Of a stretch of 8,440 nucleotides of DNA, positions 1 to 5,741 are shown one piece after another. The stretch lies in NCBI GenBank assembly GCA_003486945.1, contig DNFL01000058.1, positions 1-8,440 of the forward strand. Reading direction: 5' to 3'. This stretch comes from Hyphomonas sp. Lineage in GTDB: Bacteria > Pseudomonadota > Alphaproteobacteria > Caulobacterales > Hyphomonadaceae. The notes under the pieces are model-generated. The model did not search any database. It worked only from the letters and a program-made list of their open reading frames with translations, and was not told the DNA's origin. The position numbers were made by a program, and so were the translations under genes. How positions within the stretch are numbered: position 1 is the first letter of the stretch; each line of letters opens with the position of its first letter.

Positions 1-912
1 TGGCAGGGCGTGGCGCGGTTTGCGCTGACGCAGGCCTCCGAACTCAGCGCAGGCAGCGCGGTGCTCTCGGACCTGAACCTGACCGTGAAAGGCGAAGCCG
101 CAGACGATGCCGTGCGCGCGCGTCTGACCACTGCAGTGAGCGGCGTGGCGGCGCCGTTCCGGGGCGCAGCGCTGATCCGGGGCAATCCGCTCTGGGCGGC
201 GACGATCAGCGGCGATGAACTGGTTCTGACAGGTGCGGTGCCCACCGACGCGGACCGGCGGGCGCTGACCATGCTGGCGCGGCAAACGTTCAGGGGCGAA
301 GTGCGCGACGAAATGACAGTGGCAGGGTCGCCGGCGGAAGGCTGGATCAGCGGCGCGAGGGCGGGCCTTGTCCATCTTGCTGATTTTTCATCCGGTGCGA
401 TGACGTTTGACCCGGTGATCAATGGGTTCACCTTTGAAGGCTCCGCGCGGGCCAGCACACTCTTCTTCCTGAATGAAGACATGGCCCGCAACGCCGGCCG
501 CTGGCGTTTTGTGGTCGTAGCCGAGCAGGCGCCGGTGGAAACGATTGCAGATGCGGCAAACACGGACCGCCGTGCAGCGTGCGATGCGCGGCTGAATGAG
601 CTGCTGTCGCCGGATGCCCTGAAATTCGAACGGGCGGGCGCCGGCTTCGACCGGTCGAGTGCCGGCGCGCTCGACGCCCTCGCCGTTGCAGCGCGGACCT
701 GCGGGCCGGGGCTGGAGCTTGAAATTGCAGCTGCTGACGATGACCTCGGCGAAGCGCGTGCGGCGCAGATTGCCGAATTTCTTGCGCGCTCCGGTGCAGA
801 CAGGCCGCGCCTTGCTGCATTCGGCTATGGCCCCGCTGCGGTGGGGGAGGGTATGGACACGGATGCGGCACGTCCGCTGAAGATCACTGTACGGGAGCGA
901 AGCGGACAATGA
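1..912 (+). CDS. OmpA-family envelope protein with BON-like segment (5' partial)
   Basis: The reading frame is open to the first base of the window (Trp-Gln-Gly precede the GTG at 10), so the true start lies upstream and 303 residues are visible. The middle part (about residues 60-110, with Gly-Asp-Glu-Leu-Val-Leu-Thr-Gly followed by a helical stretch) resembles a BON fold. From Cys194 to about residue 290 there is an OmpA-like C-terminal domain: Cys-x-x-x-Leu, a hydrophobic strand, a helix, a second Cys before Leu-Glu-Leu-Glu-Ile, an Asp cluster, Ala-Arg-Ala, then Phe-Gly-Tyr-Gly. Such domains hold the outer layers to peptidoglycan in the periplasm. The loop between the Asp cluster and the Arg helix is shorter than in typical OmpA domains, and the usual Gly-His-Thr-Asp reads Ala-Ala-Ala-Asp, so peptidoglycan binding is uncertain. 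It overlaps the next gene by four bases (ATGA), which suggests translational coupling and a shared role. Family placement is likely; function is inferred. Confidence 0.8.
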   Translation, partial: WQGVARFALTQASELSAGSAVLSDLNLTVKGEAADDAVRARLTTAVSGVAAPFRGAALIRGNPLWAATISGDELVLTGAVPTDADRRALTMLARQTFRGEVRDEMTVAGSPAEGWISGARAGLVHLADFSSGAMTFDPVINGFTFEGSARASTLFFLNEDMARNAGRWRFVVVAEQAPVETIADAANTDRRAACDARLNELLSPDALKFERAGAGFDRSSAGALDALAVAARTCGPGLELEIAAADDDLGEARAAQIAEFLARSGADRPRLAAFGYGPAAVGEGMDTDAARPLKITVRERSGQ

Positions 913-2027
913 CCTGGCTGATGACGCATATGTGGATTGTGGCCGCGTCGGCGAGCGCTGTGACCCTGCTGCTCGGCTGGTCGATCCGCGGCATGATGCT
1001 GTCCGGCAAGATGCGTCAGGCGATCGTCGAACGGGACGTTGTCAAACTTGAGCTCAACGACACCAAGGACGAGGTCGAGAAGCTGTTCGCGCAGATCCGC
1101 AAATTGCAGAACGGCGATGCGGCAGCGGCTGCGCCGGCAGCTGACCCGATCATCATGCGCAAGATGGAATCGCTGACAGCGGAACTTGCGCGCAAGTCTG
1201 CCGAGATCGAAGCGCTCAAGGCGGCAACGGCGACGGCAGCTACCACCGTGCCTCCGCCGGCGCAGGCCGGGCAGCCGGAAGACACGCTGATCTGGCGCAA
1301 CCGGCACCTTGAGAGCCGCGTGGTCCATCTGGAAACCGAATTGGCAAAGGCGCAGAGCGCCCCGCCGGTTGCTGCGCCGGTTGAAACCGTCGAAGCGGCG
1401 CCGGCTGTTGATACCGCGAAGCTCGAATGGGAAGTGAAGTACCTGCGCACGCGCGTTGATGCGCTGCAGACGGAACTGGCAGCTGCGCCCGTGGCAGCGG
1501 CTGCGGTTGAGGCGCCGGCTGCACCCACCGCAGCGGCGCCCGCAGCGGCCGACCCTGCCTCACCCGTTGAAGAAGAACTCGCGCGGCTACGCTGGCGGGT
1601 GCGCTATCTGGAAGGAAAGCTCGCCTATTTCGAAGGCGATGAGGAAGCCGCAGAAGAAGGTGAGGATGCTGCTGAAGCGGCGCCTGCCGGAAAGCCTGCA
1701 GCAGAGGCGATCCTGGAACAGCTGCAGGCAGCAGATGAGGTTGCCGAGGCGGAAGAAGTTGCCAACGGCACGGCCCGTGTGCGCCCAGCACAACTGGAAA
1801 AACCCTTCACGGACAAGGGCGATGATCTCACCCTGATCGGAGGCATCGGTCCCAAAATACAGGAAGTGCTGCACGAGCTCGGCATCTTCCATTTCGAACA
1901 GATTTCCGCCTGGACGCCTGAAAATGTCGCCTGGGTGGACGAGTATCTGAGCTTTGCCGGACGCATCACCCGCGAAGGCTGGGTGGAGCAGGCCCGCGTG
2001 CTGGCCGGCGAATCTGCGGACGCCTGA
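909..2027 (+). CDS. Membrane-anchored coiled-coil protein with three Trp-motif repeats and C-terminal helix-hairpin-helix domain
   Basis: A 372-residue protein. Residues 7-29 form one hydrophobic membrane segment followed by positive charge (Arg-Gly-Met-Met...Lys-Met-Arg), which suggests an N-out, C-in inner-membrane anchor. Residues 30-70 are a charged coiled coil. Ala/Pro-rich linkers then separate three related helices centred on Trp129, Trp174 and Trp229, each of the form Trp-x-x-Arg/Lys-His/Tyr-Leu, then Arg/Lys-Val/Leu-x-x-Leu/Phe-Glu/Gln. An acidic Glu/Ala stretch (about 245-285) leads to a compact domain at 304-368 that contains Leu-Ile-Gly-Gly-Ile-Gly-Pro-Lys and Ala-Trp-Thr-Pro-Glu-Asn-Val-Ala-Trp-Val-Asp. 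This is a helix-hairpin-helix of the kind (COG3743-like) found alone or fused to NuoE and L21 in alphaproteobacteria. The start ATG overlaps the stop of the OmpA-like gene. The role is unknown; a link between envelope and a cytoplasmic partner, possibly nucleic acid, is inference. Confidence 0.85.
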   Translation: MTWLMTHMWIVAASASAVTLLLGWSIRGMMLSGKMRQAIVERDVVKLELNDTKDEVEKLFAQIRKLQNGDAAAAAPAADPIIMRKMESLTAELARKSAEIEALKAATATAATTVPPPAQAGQPEDTLIWRNRHLESRVVHLETELAKAQSAPPVAAPVETVEAAPAVDTAKLEWEVKYLRTRVDALQTELAAAPVAAAAVEAPAAPTAAAPAAADPASPVEEELARLRWRVRYLEGKLAYFEGDEEAAEEGEDAAEAAPAGKPAAEAILEQLQAADEVAEAEEVANGTARVRPAQLEKPFTDKGDDLTLIGGIGPKIQEVLHELGIFHFEQISAWTPENVAWVDEYLSFAGRITREGWVEQARVLAGESADA

Positions 2028-2087
2028 GATATTCAGGACGGGTTCACACCCGCCCCTTCACGATAGCGCCAGAACCGGAAGGCCAGT

Positions 2088-2115
2088 TTGCATTTTGGAG
2101 TGCAGGCGGTAGGAT
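2088..2115 (+). promoter_or_regulatory. Weak sigma-70-type promoter candidate for the M48 gene
   Basis: TTGCAT (2088-2093) and TAGGAT (2110-2115) are 16 bases apart, which would start transcription near 2122 and give a short leader containing the ribosome binding site. Only 3 of 6 and 4 of 6 positions match the consensus. The 120-base gap after the previous gene makes a separate promoter plausible. Confidence 0.25.
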
Positions 2116-2133
2116 TCAGCTTCATCCGGTTAC

Positions 2134-2138
2134 AGGAG
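2134..2138 (+). promoter_or_regulatory. Ribosome binding site that sets the M48 protease start
   Basis: AGGAG lies nine bases before the ATG at 2148. It favours that start over the in-frame TTG at 2088, which has no such sequence in front of it. Confidence 0.75.
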
Positions 2139-2147
2139 ACAGGTGTC

Positions 2148-3011
2148 ATGTCCGAACCATTCACCCTTGGCGAAACATTTGACGGAGCGCTGCTGGCGAA
2201 TGCGCCGCGCGTCCGGCTGTCCCGCCGTGGCATCATCATGGGCCTCGCGTCCGGCAGTGTGTTCCCGTTCCTCACCGGCTGCAGCACCAACCTCGCCACC
2301 GGCGAAAGCCAGTTCCTGCTGTTCGGCGATGACCAGATCGCCGGCATGGCCGCAACCGCATGGTCCGACATGAAGGCGCAGACACCGCAGACTTCGAACA
2401 CGCAGCTGAAGAACCGCGTGCTGAACGTCTGGGACCGCACGATCAAGGGCGCTGCCAAGACCGGCCACGTGAACCCGAACGATCAGTGGGATGTCGCGGT
2501 GTTCGACACCGATGACGTCAACGCCTTCGTCATGCCGGGCAACCGGGTTGGCGTGTACCGCGGCATCACGGAACTGACCGAGAATGACGACCAGATTTCC
2601 TCGGTGCTTGGCCACGAGACTGGGCACGTGGTTGGCAAGCACGCAGCGGAGCGGATGTCGGTGTCGACGGCCGCCCAGGTCGGCCTGATGGCGGGGCAGA
2701 TTGCAGTCGCCTCTTCCGAGGAGCTGTCCAAGTACGGCACCGCGATCGGCGCGCTTGGCGGCGCGGCGCTGCAATTCGGCGTGATCCTGCCCTACAGCCG
2801 CAAGCATGAGCTGCAGGCCGACAAGCTCGGCGTCGATTACATGCACCAGGCCGGCTATGACGTGAAACAGTCGGTTCGGCTGTGGGAGCTGATGGACGCC
2901 CAGTCCAAAGGCCAGCGGCCGCCGGAATTCATGTCGACCCACCCCGATCCGGCCCGCCGGGCGGATGAGCTGCGCACCTACATCAATGCGCGGGGTTACG
3001 CGCTGATCTAG
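2148..3011 (+). CDS. M48-family zinc metalloprotease, predicted Tat-exported lipoprotein
   Basis: A 287-residue protein starting at the ATG with AGGAG nine bases upstream. An extended n-region leads to Leu-Ser-Arg-Arg-Gly-Ile-Ile (about 24-30), a hydrophobic stretch and the lipobox Leu-Thr-Gly-Cys (Cys45), so it looks like a Tat-type lipoprotein signal. The mature part carries the zinc site His-Glu-Thr-Gly-His (156-160), with the third ligand Glu221 in His-Glu-Leu-Gln-Ala-Asp, typical of peptidase M48. Near the end, Ser-Thr-His-Pro-Asp-Pro is the usual M48 C-terminal motif. No TPR tail is present, so it is a short M48 enzyme like LoiP/YcaL rather than BepA. Such enzymes degrade misfolded envelope proteins in the periplasm. 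The gene stands alone, closed by a terminator at 3036-3066. Family assignment is firm; substrate and Tat use are inferred. Confidence 0.93.
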   Translation: MSEPFTLGETFDGALLANAPRVRLSRRGIIMGLASGSVFPFLTGCSTNLATGESQFLLFGDDQIAGMAATAWSDMKAQTPQTSNTQLKNRVLNVWDRTIKGAAKTGHVNPNDQWDVAVFDTDDVNAFVMPGNRVGVYRGITELTENDDQISSVLGHETGHVVGKHAAERMSVSTAAQVGLMAGQIAVASSEELSKYGTAIGALGGAALQFGVILPYSRKHELQADKLGVDYMHQAGYDVKQSVRLWELMDAQSKGQRPPEFMSTHPDPARRADELRTYINARGYALI

Positions 3012-3035
3012 GCCAGCCAGCCAGACCTTGAAACG

Positions 3036-3066
3036 GCCCGGATGCCCTGCGGCCTCCGGGCTTTTT
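3036..3066 (+). terminator. Intrinsic terminator after the M48 protease gene
   Basis: GCCCGGA (3036-3042) pairs perfectly with TCCGGGC (3055-3061). A further GCC/GGC inner stem with a CTGC loop extends the hairpin, and five T follow at 3062-3066. It separates the protease gene from the rplK operon. Confidence 0.88.
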
Positions 3067-3077
3067 CATGTGCGCGC

Positions 3078-3106
3078 TTGACCGGGCAGGGGCTTTCGGC
3101 CATACG
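3078..3106 (+). promoter_or_regulatory. Promoter candidate for the rplK-rplA operon
   Basis: TTGACC (3078-3083), one base off the -35 consensus, stands 17 bases before CATACG (3101-3106), a poor -10. It lies just downstream of the previous terminator, where the operon promoter is expected, and would leave a leader of about 90 bases. Confidence 0.45.
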
Positions 3107-3157
3107 CGCCGCTTCTGCGGGAGGCGCCAGCCGTACCGCGGAACCTCGTTTTCAACC

Positions 3158-3181
3158 GGGCGGATCGAAAGACCACCGCCC
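3158..3181 (+). promoter_or_regulatory. rplK leader hairpin, candidate L1 autoregulatory site
   Basis: GGGCGG (3158-3163) pairs with CCGCCC (3176-3181). Inside are an asymmetric internal loop (A against CCA), two more pairs (TC/GA) and a GAAA tetraloop (3167-3170). The hairpin sits 23 bases before the rplK start, just ahead of the ribosome binding site GAGGA (3196-3200). In many bacteria L1 represses this operon by binding a leader helix with an asymmetric loop that mimics its 23S rRNA site. Pairing is seen directly; L1 binding is inference. Confidence 0.4.
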
Positions 3182-3204
3182 CTTCGCCAAGTTGTGAGGA
3201 CAAG

Positions 3205-3651
3205 ATGGCTAAGAAACTGCTGGGGCAGATCAAGCTCCAGATTCCGGCCGGCAAGGCCGCTCCCGCACCGCCCGTGGGCCCGGCACTGGGTCAGCGCGGT
3301 ATCAACATCATGGAATTCTGCAAGGCGTTCAACGCCCGGACCCAGAACCTCGAGCAGGGTCTGCCGATCCCGGTTGTGATTGAATACTACCAAGACAAGT
3401 CGTTCACCTTCGTCACCAAGACGCCGCCGGCTTCGGTGCTGCTGAAGAAGGCCGCTGGCCTGAAACTCGGCAAGAAACCGGCCTCGGGCGCCAAAAAGCC
3501 GGGCCATGAGTCAACCGGCAAGGTCACGATGGACCAGGTCCGCGAGATCGCGAAGGTCAAGATGGCCGACCTGAACGCCAACGACATCGACGCTGCAGCC
3601 AAGATCATCGCCGGCTCTGCTCGCGCGATGGGCCTTCGTGTGGAGGACTGA
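3205..3651 (+). CDS. rplK: 50S ribosomal protein L11
   Basis: A 148-residue protein that binds the GTPase-associated region of 23S rRNA at the base of the L7/L12 stalk. The N-terminal domain has the hallmark Gln-Ile-Pro-Ala-Gly-Lys-Ala and Pro-Pro-Val-Gly-Pro-Ala-Leu-Gly-Gln, followed by Gly-Ile-Asn-Ile-Met-Glu-Phe-Cys. The linker reads Phe-Val-Thr-Lys-Thr-Pro-Pro-Ala. The C-terminal RNA-binding domain ends [12 protein letters not shown]. It is about six residues longer than the usual 142; the extra is a Lys/Gly/Pro-rich expansion of the loop at about 86-104, which contacts rRNA in known L11 structures. GAGGA lies four bases before the ATG. It is the first gene of a two-gene operon with rplA, five bases downstream. 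The start is typical of the family and identification is certain. Confidence 0.98.
   Translation: MAKKLLGQIKLQIPAGKAAPAPPVGPALGQRGINIMEFCKAFNARTQNLEQGLPIPVVIEYYQDKSFTFVTKTPPASVLLKKAAGLKLGKKPASGAKKPGHESTGKVTMDQVREIAKVKMADLNANDIDAAAKIIAGSARAMGLRVED
3642..3647 (+). promoter_or_regulatory. rplA ribosome binding site inside the end of rplK
   Basis: GGAGGA lies in the last codons of rplK (Val-Glu-Asp), nine bases before the rplA ATG. L1 synthesis is therefore probably coupled to translation through the end of L11. Confidence 0.75.
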
Positions 3652-3656
3652 TCACT

Positions 3657-4349
3657 ATGGCTAAAGGAAAACGCACCCGCGCCATCGAGCAGACCATCGA
3701 CCGGACGAAAGCCTATTCGATCCCGGAAGCCGTGAAGCTCGTGAAATCCAACGCGAAAGCTAAGTTCGACGAGTCGATCGAGATCGCCGTGAACCTCGGC
3801 GTTGACCCGAAATATGCTGACCAGCAGGTCCGCAGCGTGGTCAGCCTGCCGGCCGGTACCGGCAAGAACATCCGCGTTGCCGTGTTCGCCAAGGACAAGA
3901 AGGCCGAGGAAGCTAAAGCTGCCGGTGCCGAGATCGTCGGCGCTGATGACCTGTTCGAAAAGGTCAATGGCGGCTTCATGGACTTCGACCGCGTCATCGC
4001 GACCCCGGACATGATGGGCCTCGTCGGCCGTCTCGGTAAGGTGCTCGGCCCGCGCGGTCTGATGCCGAACCCGAAAGTCGGCACCGTGACCCCGAACGTG
4101 GCCCAGGCCGTCAAGGACGCCAAAGGCGGCGCCATCGAGTTCAAGGTCGAGAAGGCTGGTATCGTCCATGCCGGCATCGGCAAGGCCTCCTTCTCGGAAG
4201 CCGACATCGAAAAGAACGTTACGGCCTTCCTCTCGGCCCTCGCCAAAGCTCGTCCGACGGGCGCGAAGGGCACGTTCATCCGGAAGATCTCGCTCTCGTC
4301 CACCATGGGCGGCGGCGTGCAGATCGACTTGAACGAAGCGAAAGCCTAA
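3657..4349 (+). CDS. rplA: 50S ribosomal protein L1
   Basis: A 230-residue protein of normal family length that forms the mobile L1 stalk at the E site and, in many bacteria, represses its own operon. Visible hallmarks are the basic start (Met-Ala-Lys-Gly-Lys-Arg-Thr-Arg), Val-Asn-Leu-Gly-Val-Asp-Pro (46-51), [11 protein letters not shown] (67-77), and the family signature at about 120-140 ([20 protein letters not shown]). The C-terminal part has Ser-Ser-Thr-Met-Gly-Gly-Gly. The gene begins five bases after rplK. TAA is followed at once by an in-frame TAG. A long terminator at 4379-4412 ends the operon, so L10 and L12 must be made from another transcript. Identification is certain. Confidence 0.98.
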   Translation: MAKGKRTRAIEQTIDRTKAYSIPEAVKLVKSNAKAKFDESIEIAVNLGVDPKYADQQVRSVVSLPAGTGKNIRVAVFAKDKKAEEAKAAGAEIVGADDLFEKVNGGFMDFDRVIATPDMMGLVGRLGKVLGPRGLMPNPKVGTVTPNVAQAVKDAKGGAIEFKVEKAGIVHAGIGKASFSEADIEKNVTAFLSALAKARPTGAKGTFIRKISLSSTMGGGVQIDLNEAKA

Positions 4350-4378
4350 TAGAGTCGATCCGGTTCCAGATCCATATG

Positions 4379-4412
4379 AAAGCCCGGAGCGGTCTTGCCG
4401 TTCCGGGCTTTT
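4379..4412 (+). terminator. Strong intrinsic terminator of the rplK-rplA operon
   Basis: AAAGCCCGGA (4379-4388) pairs perfectly with TCCGGGCTTT (4402-4411). The stem extends inward through a G-T pair and CGG/CCG to a five-base loop, about 14 pairs in all. Its 3' arm ends in TTTT, and another TTT lies at 4415-4417. Confidence 0.92.
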
Positions 4413-4444
4413 GCTTTGTCGGGTTATCCCCATATTAATTGGGG
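4411..4444 (+). promoter_or_regulatory. Promoter candidate with a dyad over the -10, upstream of the orphan gene
   Basis: TTGCTT (4411-4416) and TATTAA (4433-4438) are 16 bases apart. The -10 lies inside a dyad, CCCCA (4428-4432) and TGGGG (4440-4444), in an otherwise AT-rich patch that stands out from the GC-rich surroundings. Both hexamers are weak matches. The dyad could be an operator or chance. Confidence 0.28.
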
Positions 4445-4471
4445 TGGCAGAGAATCCGCCTTAAGGGAGAT

Positions 4472-5395
4472 ATGGCCAAAAGCCGATCCTTTCGCCGATA
4501 CCGCAATCGGGCGTGGCCGACAGAGCTGGGAATCATCATTTTCCTGACGCTCGTAGGCCTGTGGGTGCTCGGCCGGATAAGCTTTTTCTCTGTGATCGTT
4601 ACTGCCCCCGATTGCCTCTCGATAGAGCCCGCTTTGCTTGGCCGGAATGACCGGATTGACGGAGTCCTCGACACGCTGGCGCTTGCCGGGGCAGGGGCCA
4701 TCTGCCTGATCGCGGTAACAGGCATCATCGGGTCGCGCGAACGAACGGCATCGATGGGAAGCGCTATGTTCGGGGCGGCGAATTTCGGGATCGCCGGACT
4801 TCTTGTCGCTCAGTGGATGTTCGCCTGGGCGTTTTTTAATCCTGACAGCTGGCTGGCGAAAGCCGCGATGCCGATGGTGCCGCAAATGATGGTCCTCGCC
4901 TTGCACCATGGAGACAGGGACGCATTCGAAGGAATGCCGGGCTGGCATACGGTCGGTGAAGCTAGCTACTTCAATGCTGAAATTGGAGTTCTCGTGCGGC
5001 GGGAACGGGTCAAATCCTGCTTTCCGGCGCCTCTTGTCCGGCAAAATCTCTCGAACATGAACCCTGACGGTTTCCTTCCCAATGGAGTGGCCATCGCATC
5101 CATCTCGGACGGGGAACTCGACAAGAGCGAATTGGCCTACGTTTATTATGACCAGCACTTCCAGTACCTGACCTCAGAGCTCCATTTTGACCATGAGCAG
5201 TATCCAACGCTGCAAAAGCGGGATGCTGAGAGGGATGCCAGCGGGCGCCGGGTTGATCCGGAACATGTCCTGAAGCTCGTTCAGGACAGCCTGGAGTTTC
5301 TGCCGGCGCAGGCCTATCCCCTTCGGCCTTTTTCGCGCGACGAAATAGATCAGATGGTAAAAGCGACCTGGGACAGGGAAGCGCCGGAGCCTTGA
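4472..5395 (+). CDS. Unrecognised three-helix membrane protein with large C-terminal domain
   Basis: A 307-residue protein I do not recognise. A strongly basic N-terminus (Lys-Ser-Arg-Ser-Phe-Arg-Arg-Tyr-Arg-Asn-Arg) precedes three hydrophobic helices at about 19-43, 66-87 and 96-122, with Ser-Arg-Glu-Arg between the second and third. By the positive-inside rule the N-terminus is cytoplasmic and the domain from 123 to 307 periplasmic. That domain has a His-His-Gly-Asp-Arg-Asp motif (145-150), Cys183, a Tyr/His/Asp-rich stretch near 235-255 and a charged tail. Cys48 and Cys183 would both lie outside and could pair. The ATG has AAGGGAGA close in front (tight spacing); an in-frame TTG at 4439 would add 11 residues but lacks a ribosome binding site. 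It is a single gene between the L1 terminator and the L10 leader. Codon choice looks less biased than in the ribosomal genes. Function unknown. Confidence 0.8.
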   Translation: MAKSRSFRRYRNRAWPTELGIIIFLTLVGLWVLGRISFFSVIVTAPDCLSIEPALLGRNDRIDGVLDTLALAGAGAICLIAVTGIIGSRERTASMGSAMFGAANFGIAGLLVAQWMFAWAFFNPDSWLAKAAMPMVPQMMVLALHHGDRDAFEGMPGWHTVGEASYFNAEIGVLVRRERVKSCFPAPLVRQNLSNMNPDGFLPNGVAIASISDGELDKSELAYVYYDQHFQYLTSELHFDHEQYPTLQKRDAERDASGRRVDPEHVLKLVQDSLEFLPAQAYPLRPFSRDEIDQMVKATWDREAPEP

Positions 5396-5442
5396 AGCGA
5401 GGGGTCACTGCACCCTCAGCCAACATTTCTGAAGGCAGGGGG

Positions 5443-5469
5443 TTGCGGCCCGGTGGAAAAACCGTTAAT
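5443..5469 (+). promoter_or_regulatory. Possible promoter for rplJ-rplL-rpoB
   Basis: TTGCGG (5443-5448) and GTTAAT (5464-5469) are 15 bases apart, upstream of the leader hairpins. A better -35, TTGACG (5479-5484), has no convincing -10 at 16-18 bases. A strong promoter is expected in this gap, but I cannot place it firmly. Confidence 0.2.
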
Positions 5470-5480
5470 GCCCGCCGCTT

Positions 5481-5520
5481 GACGGGAGTTCTCCGATGTG
5501 CATTCGGGGGACTCCCGTTT
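5481..5520 (+). terminator. Long hairpin: terminator of the orphan gene or attenuator in the rplJ leader
   Basis: ACGGGAGT (5482-5489) pairs perfectly with ACTCCCGT (5511-5518). The stem continues inward for about seven more pairs (two of them G-T) to a loop at 5497-5503. Only TTT (5518-5520) follows, partly inside the stem, so the U-run is short. It lies about 90 bases after the orphan stop and 220 before rplJ, so it may end the first transcript or regulate the second. Confidence 0.5.
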
Positions 5521-5741
5521 CCTGTCACAGACCATAGGCCATTTCTTCGCGGAAATGCCAAGGGCCGCAAGGCCACCTATGCAGACGGGGTGAGGCGTAG
5601 ATACGGTTCGGAATTTCCTGGAATTTTTCCGGGAAAGGCTAGCCGGGCAGGCCAATCCCTGGGCAGGCGCTGGAAGCCGCAAGGCGGAAGGCGAACACCT
5701 AGGGCGGCCGGATGGTCCGGGCGCCTCAATGGAGACCCGCA
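5521..5741 (+). ncRNA. Structured rplJ 5' leader (candidate L10-L12 autoregulatory RNA)
   Basis: This and the preceding bases from 5396 form a 346-base gap without a credible gene, and it is rich in pairing. CATAGG (5533-5538) with CCTATG (5576-5581) closes a junction holding CATTTC/GAAATG (5540-5557) and a GGCC-GCAA-GGCC tetraloop hairpin (5563-5574). Next comes a ten-pair hairpin with a TTT loop (5614-5636). A second GCC-GCAA-GGC hairpin follows (5676-5685), then a hairpin at 5703-5725 just before the ribosome binding site GGAG (5731-5734). GGTG (5589-5592) can pair with CACC (5696-5699) next to GA-rich sides. In bacteria the L10-L12 complex represses this operon by binding such a leader through a kink-turn. 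I see the pairing directly; the regulator is inferred from family knowledge. Confidence 0.5.
5731..5734 (+). promoter_or_regulatory. Ribosome binding site that sets the rplJ start
   Basis: GGAG lies seven bases before the ATG at 5742. It favours that start over the in-frame ATG at 5712, which lies inside a hairpin and would add ten residues foreign to L10. Confidence 0.75.

Noticed and set aside
2039..2052. Hairpin CGGGT-TCAC-ACCCG as a terminator after the coiled-coil gene
   Set aside because: It has only five pairs and no T run after it, so termination cannot be supported.
2088..2147. Upstream TTG start for the M48 protease
   Set aside because: It has no ribosome binding site and would put 20 extra residues before an already long signal n-region; AGGAG supports 2148.
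3387..4433. 348-codon open frame on the - strand opposite rplK and rplA
   Set aside because: It lies over two certain ribosomal genes and the terminator; its composition is typical of a shadow frame.
5399..5417. Hairpin GAGGG/CCCTC right after the orphan stop as its terminator
   Set aside because: The stem is short and no T run follows; the longer hairpin at 5481-5520 is a better candidate.
5712..5741. Upstream ATG for rplJ
   Set aside because: It lies inside a hairpin and adds ten residues not seen in L10, whereas the ATG at 5742 has a well-placed GGAG and the normal family N-terminus.
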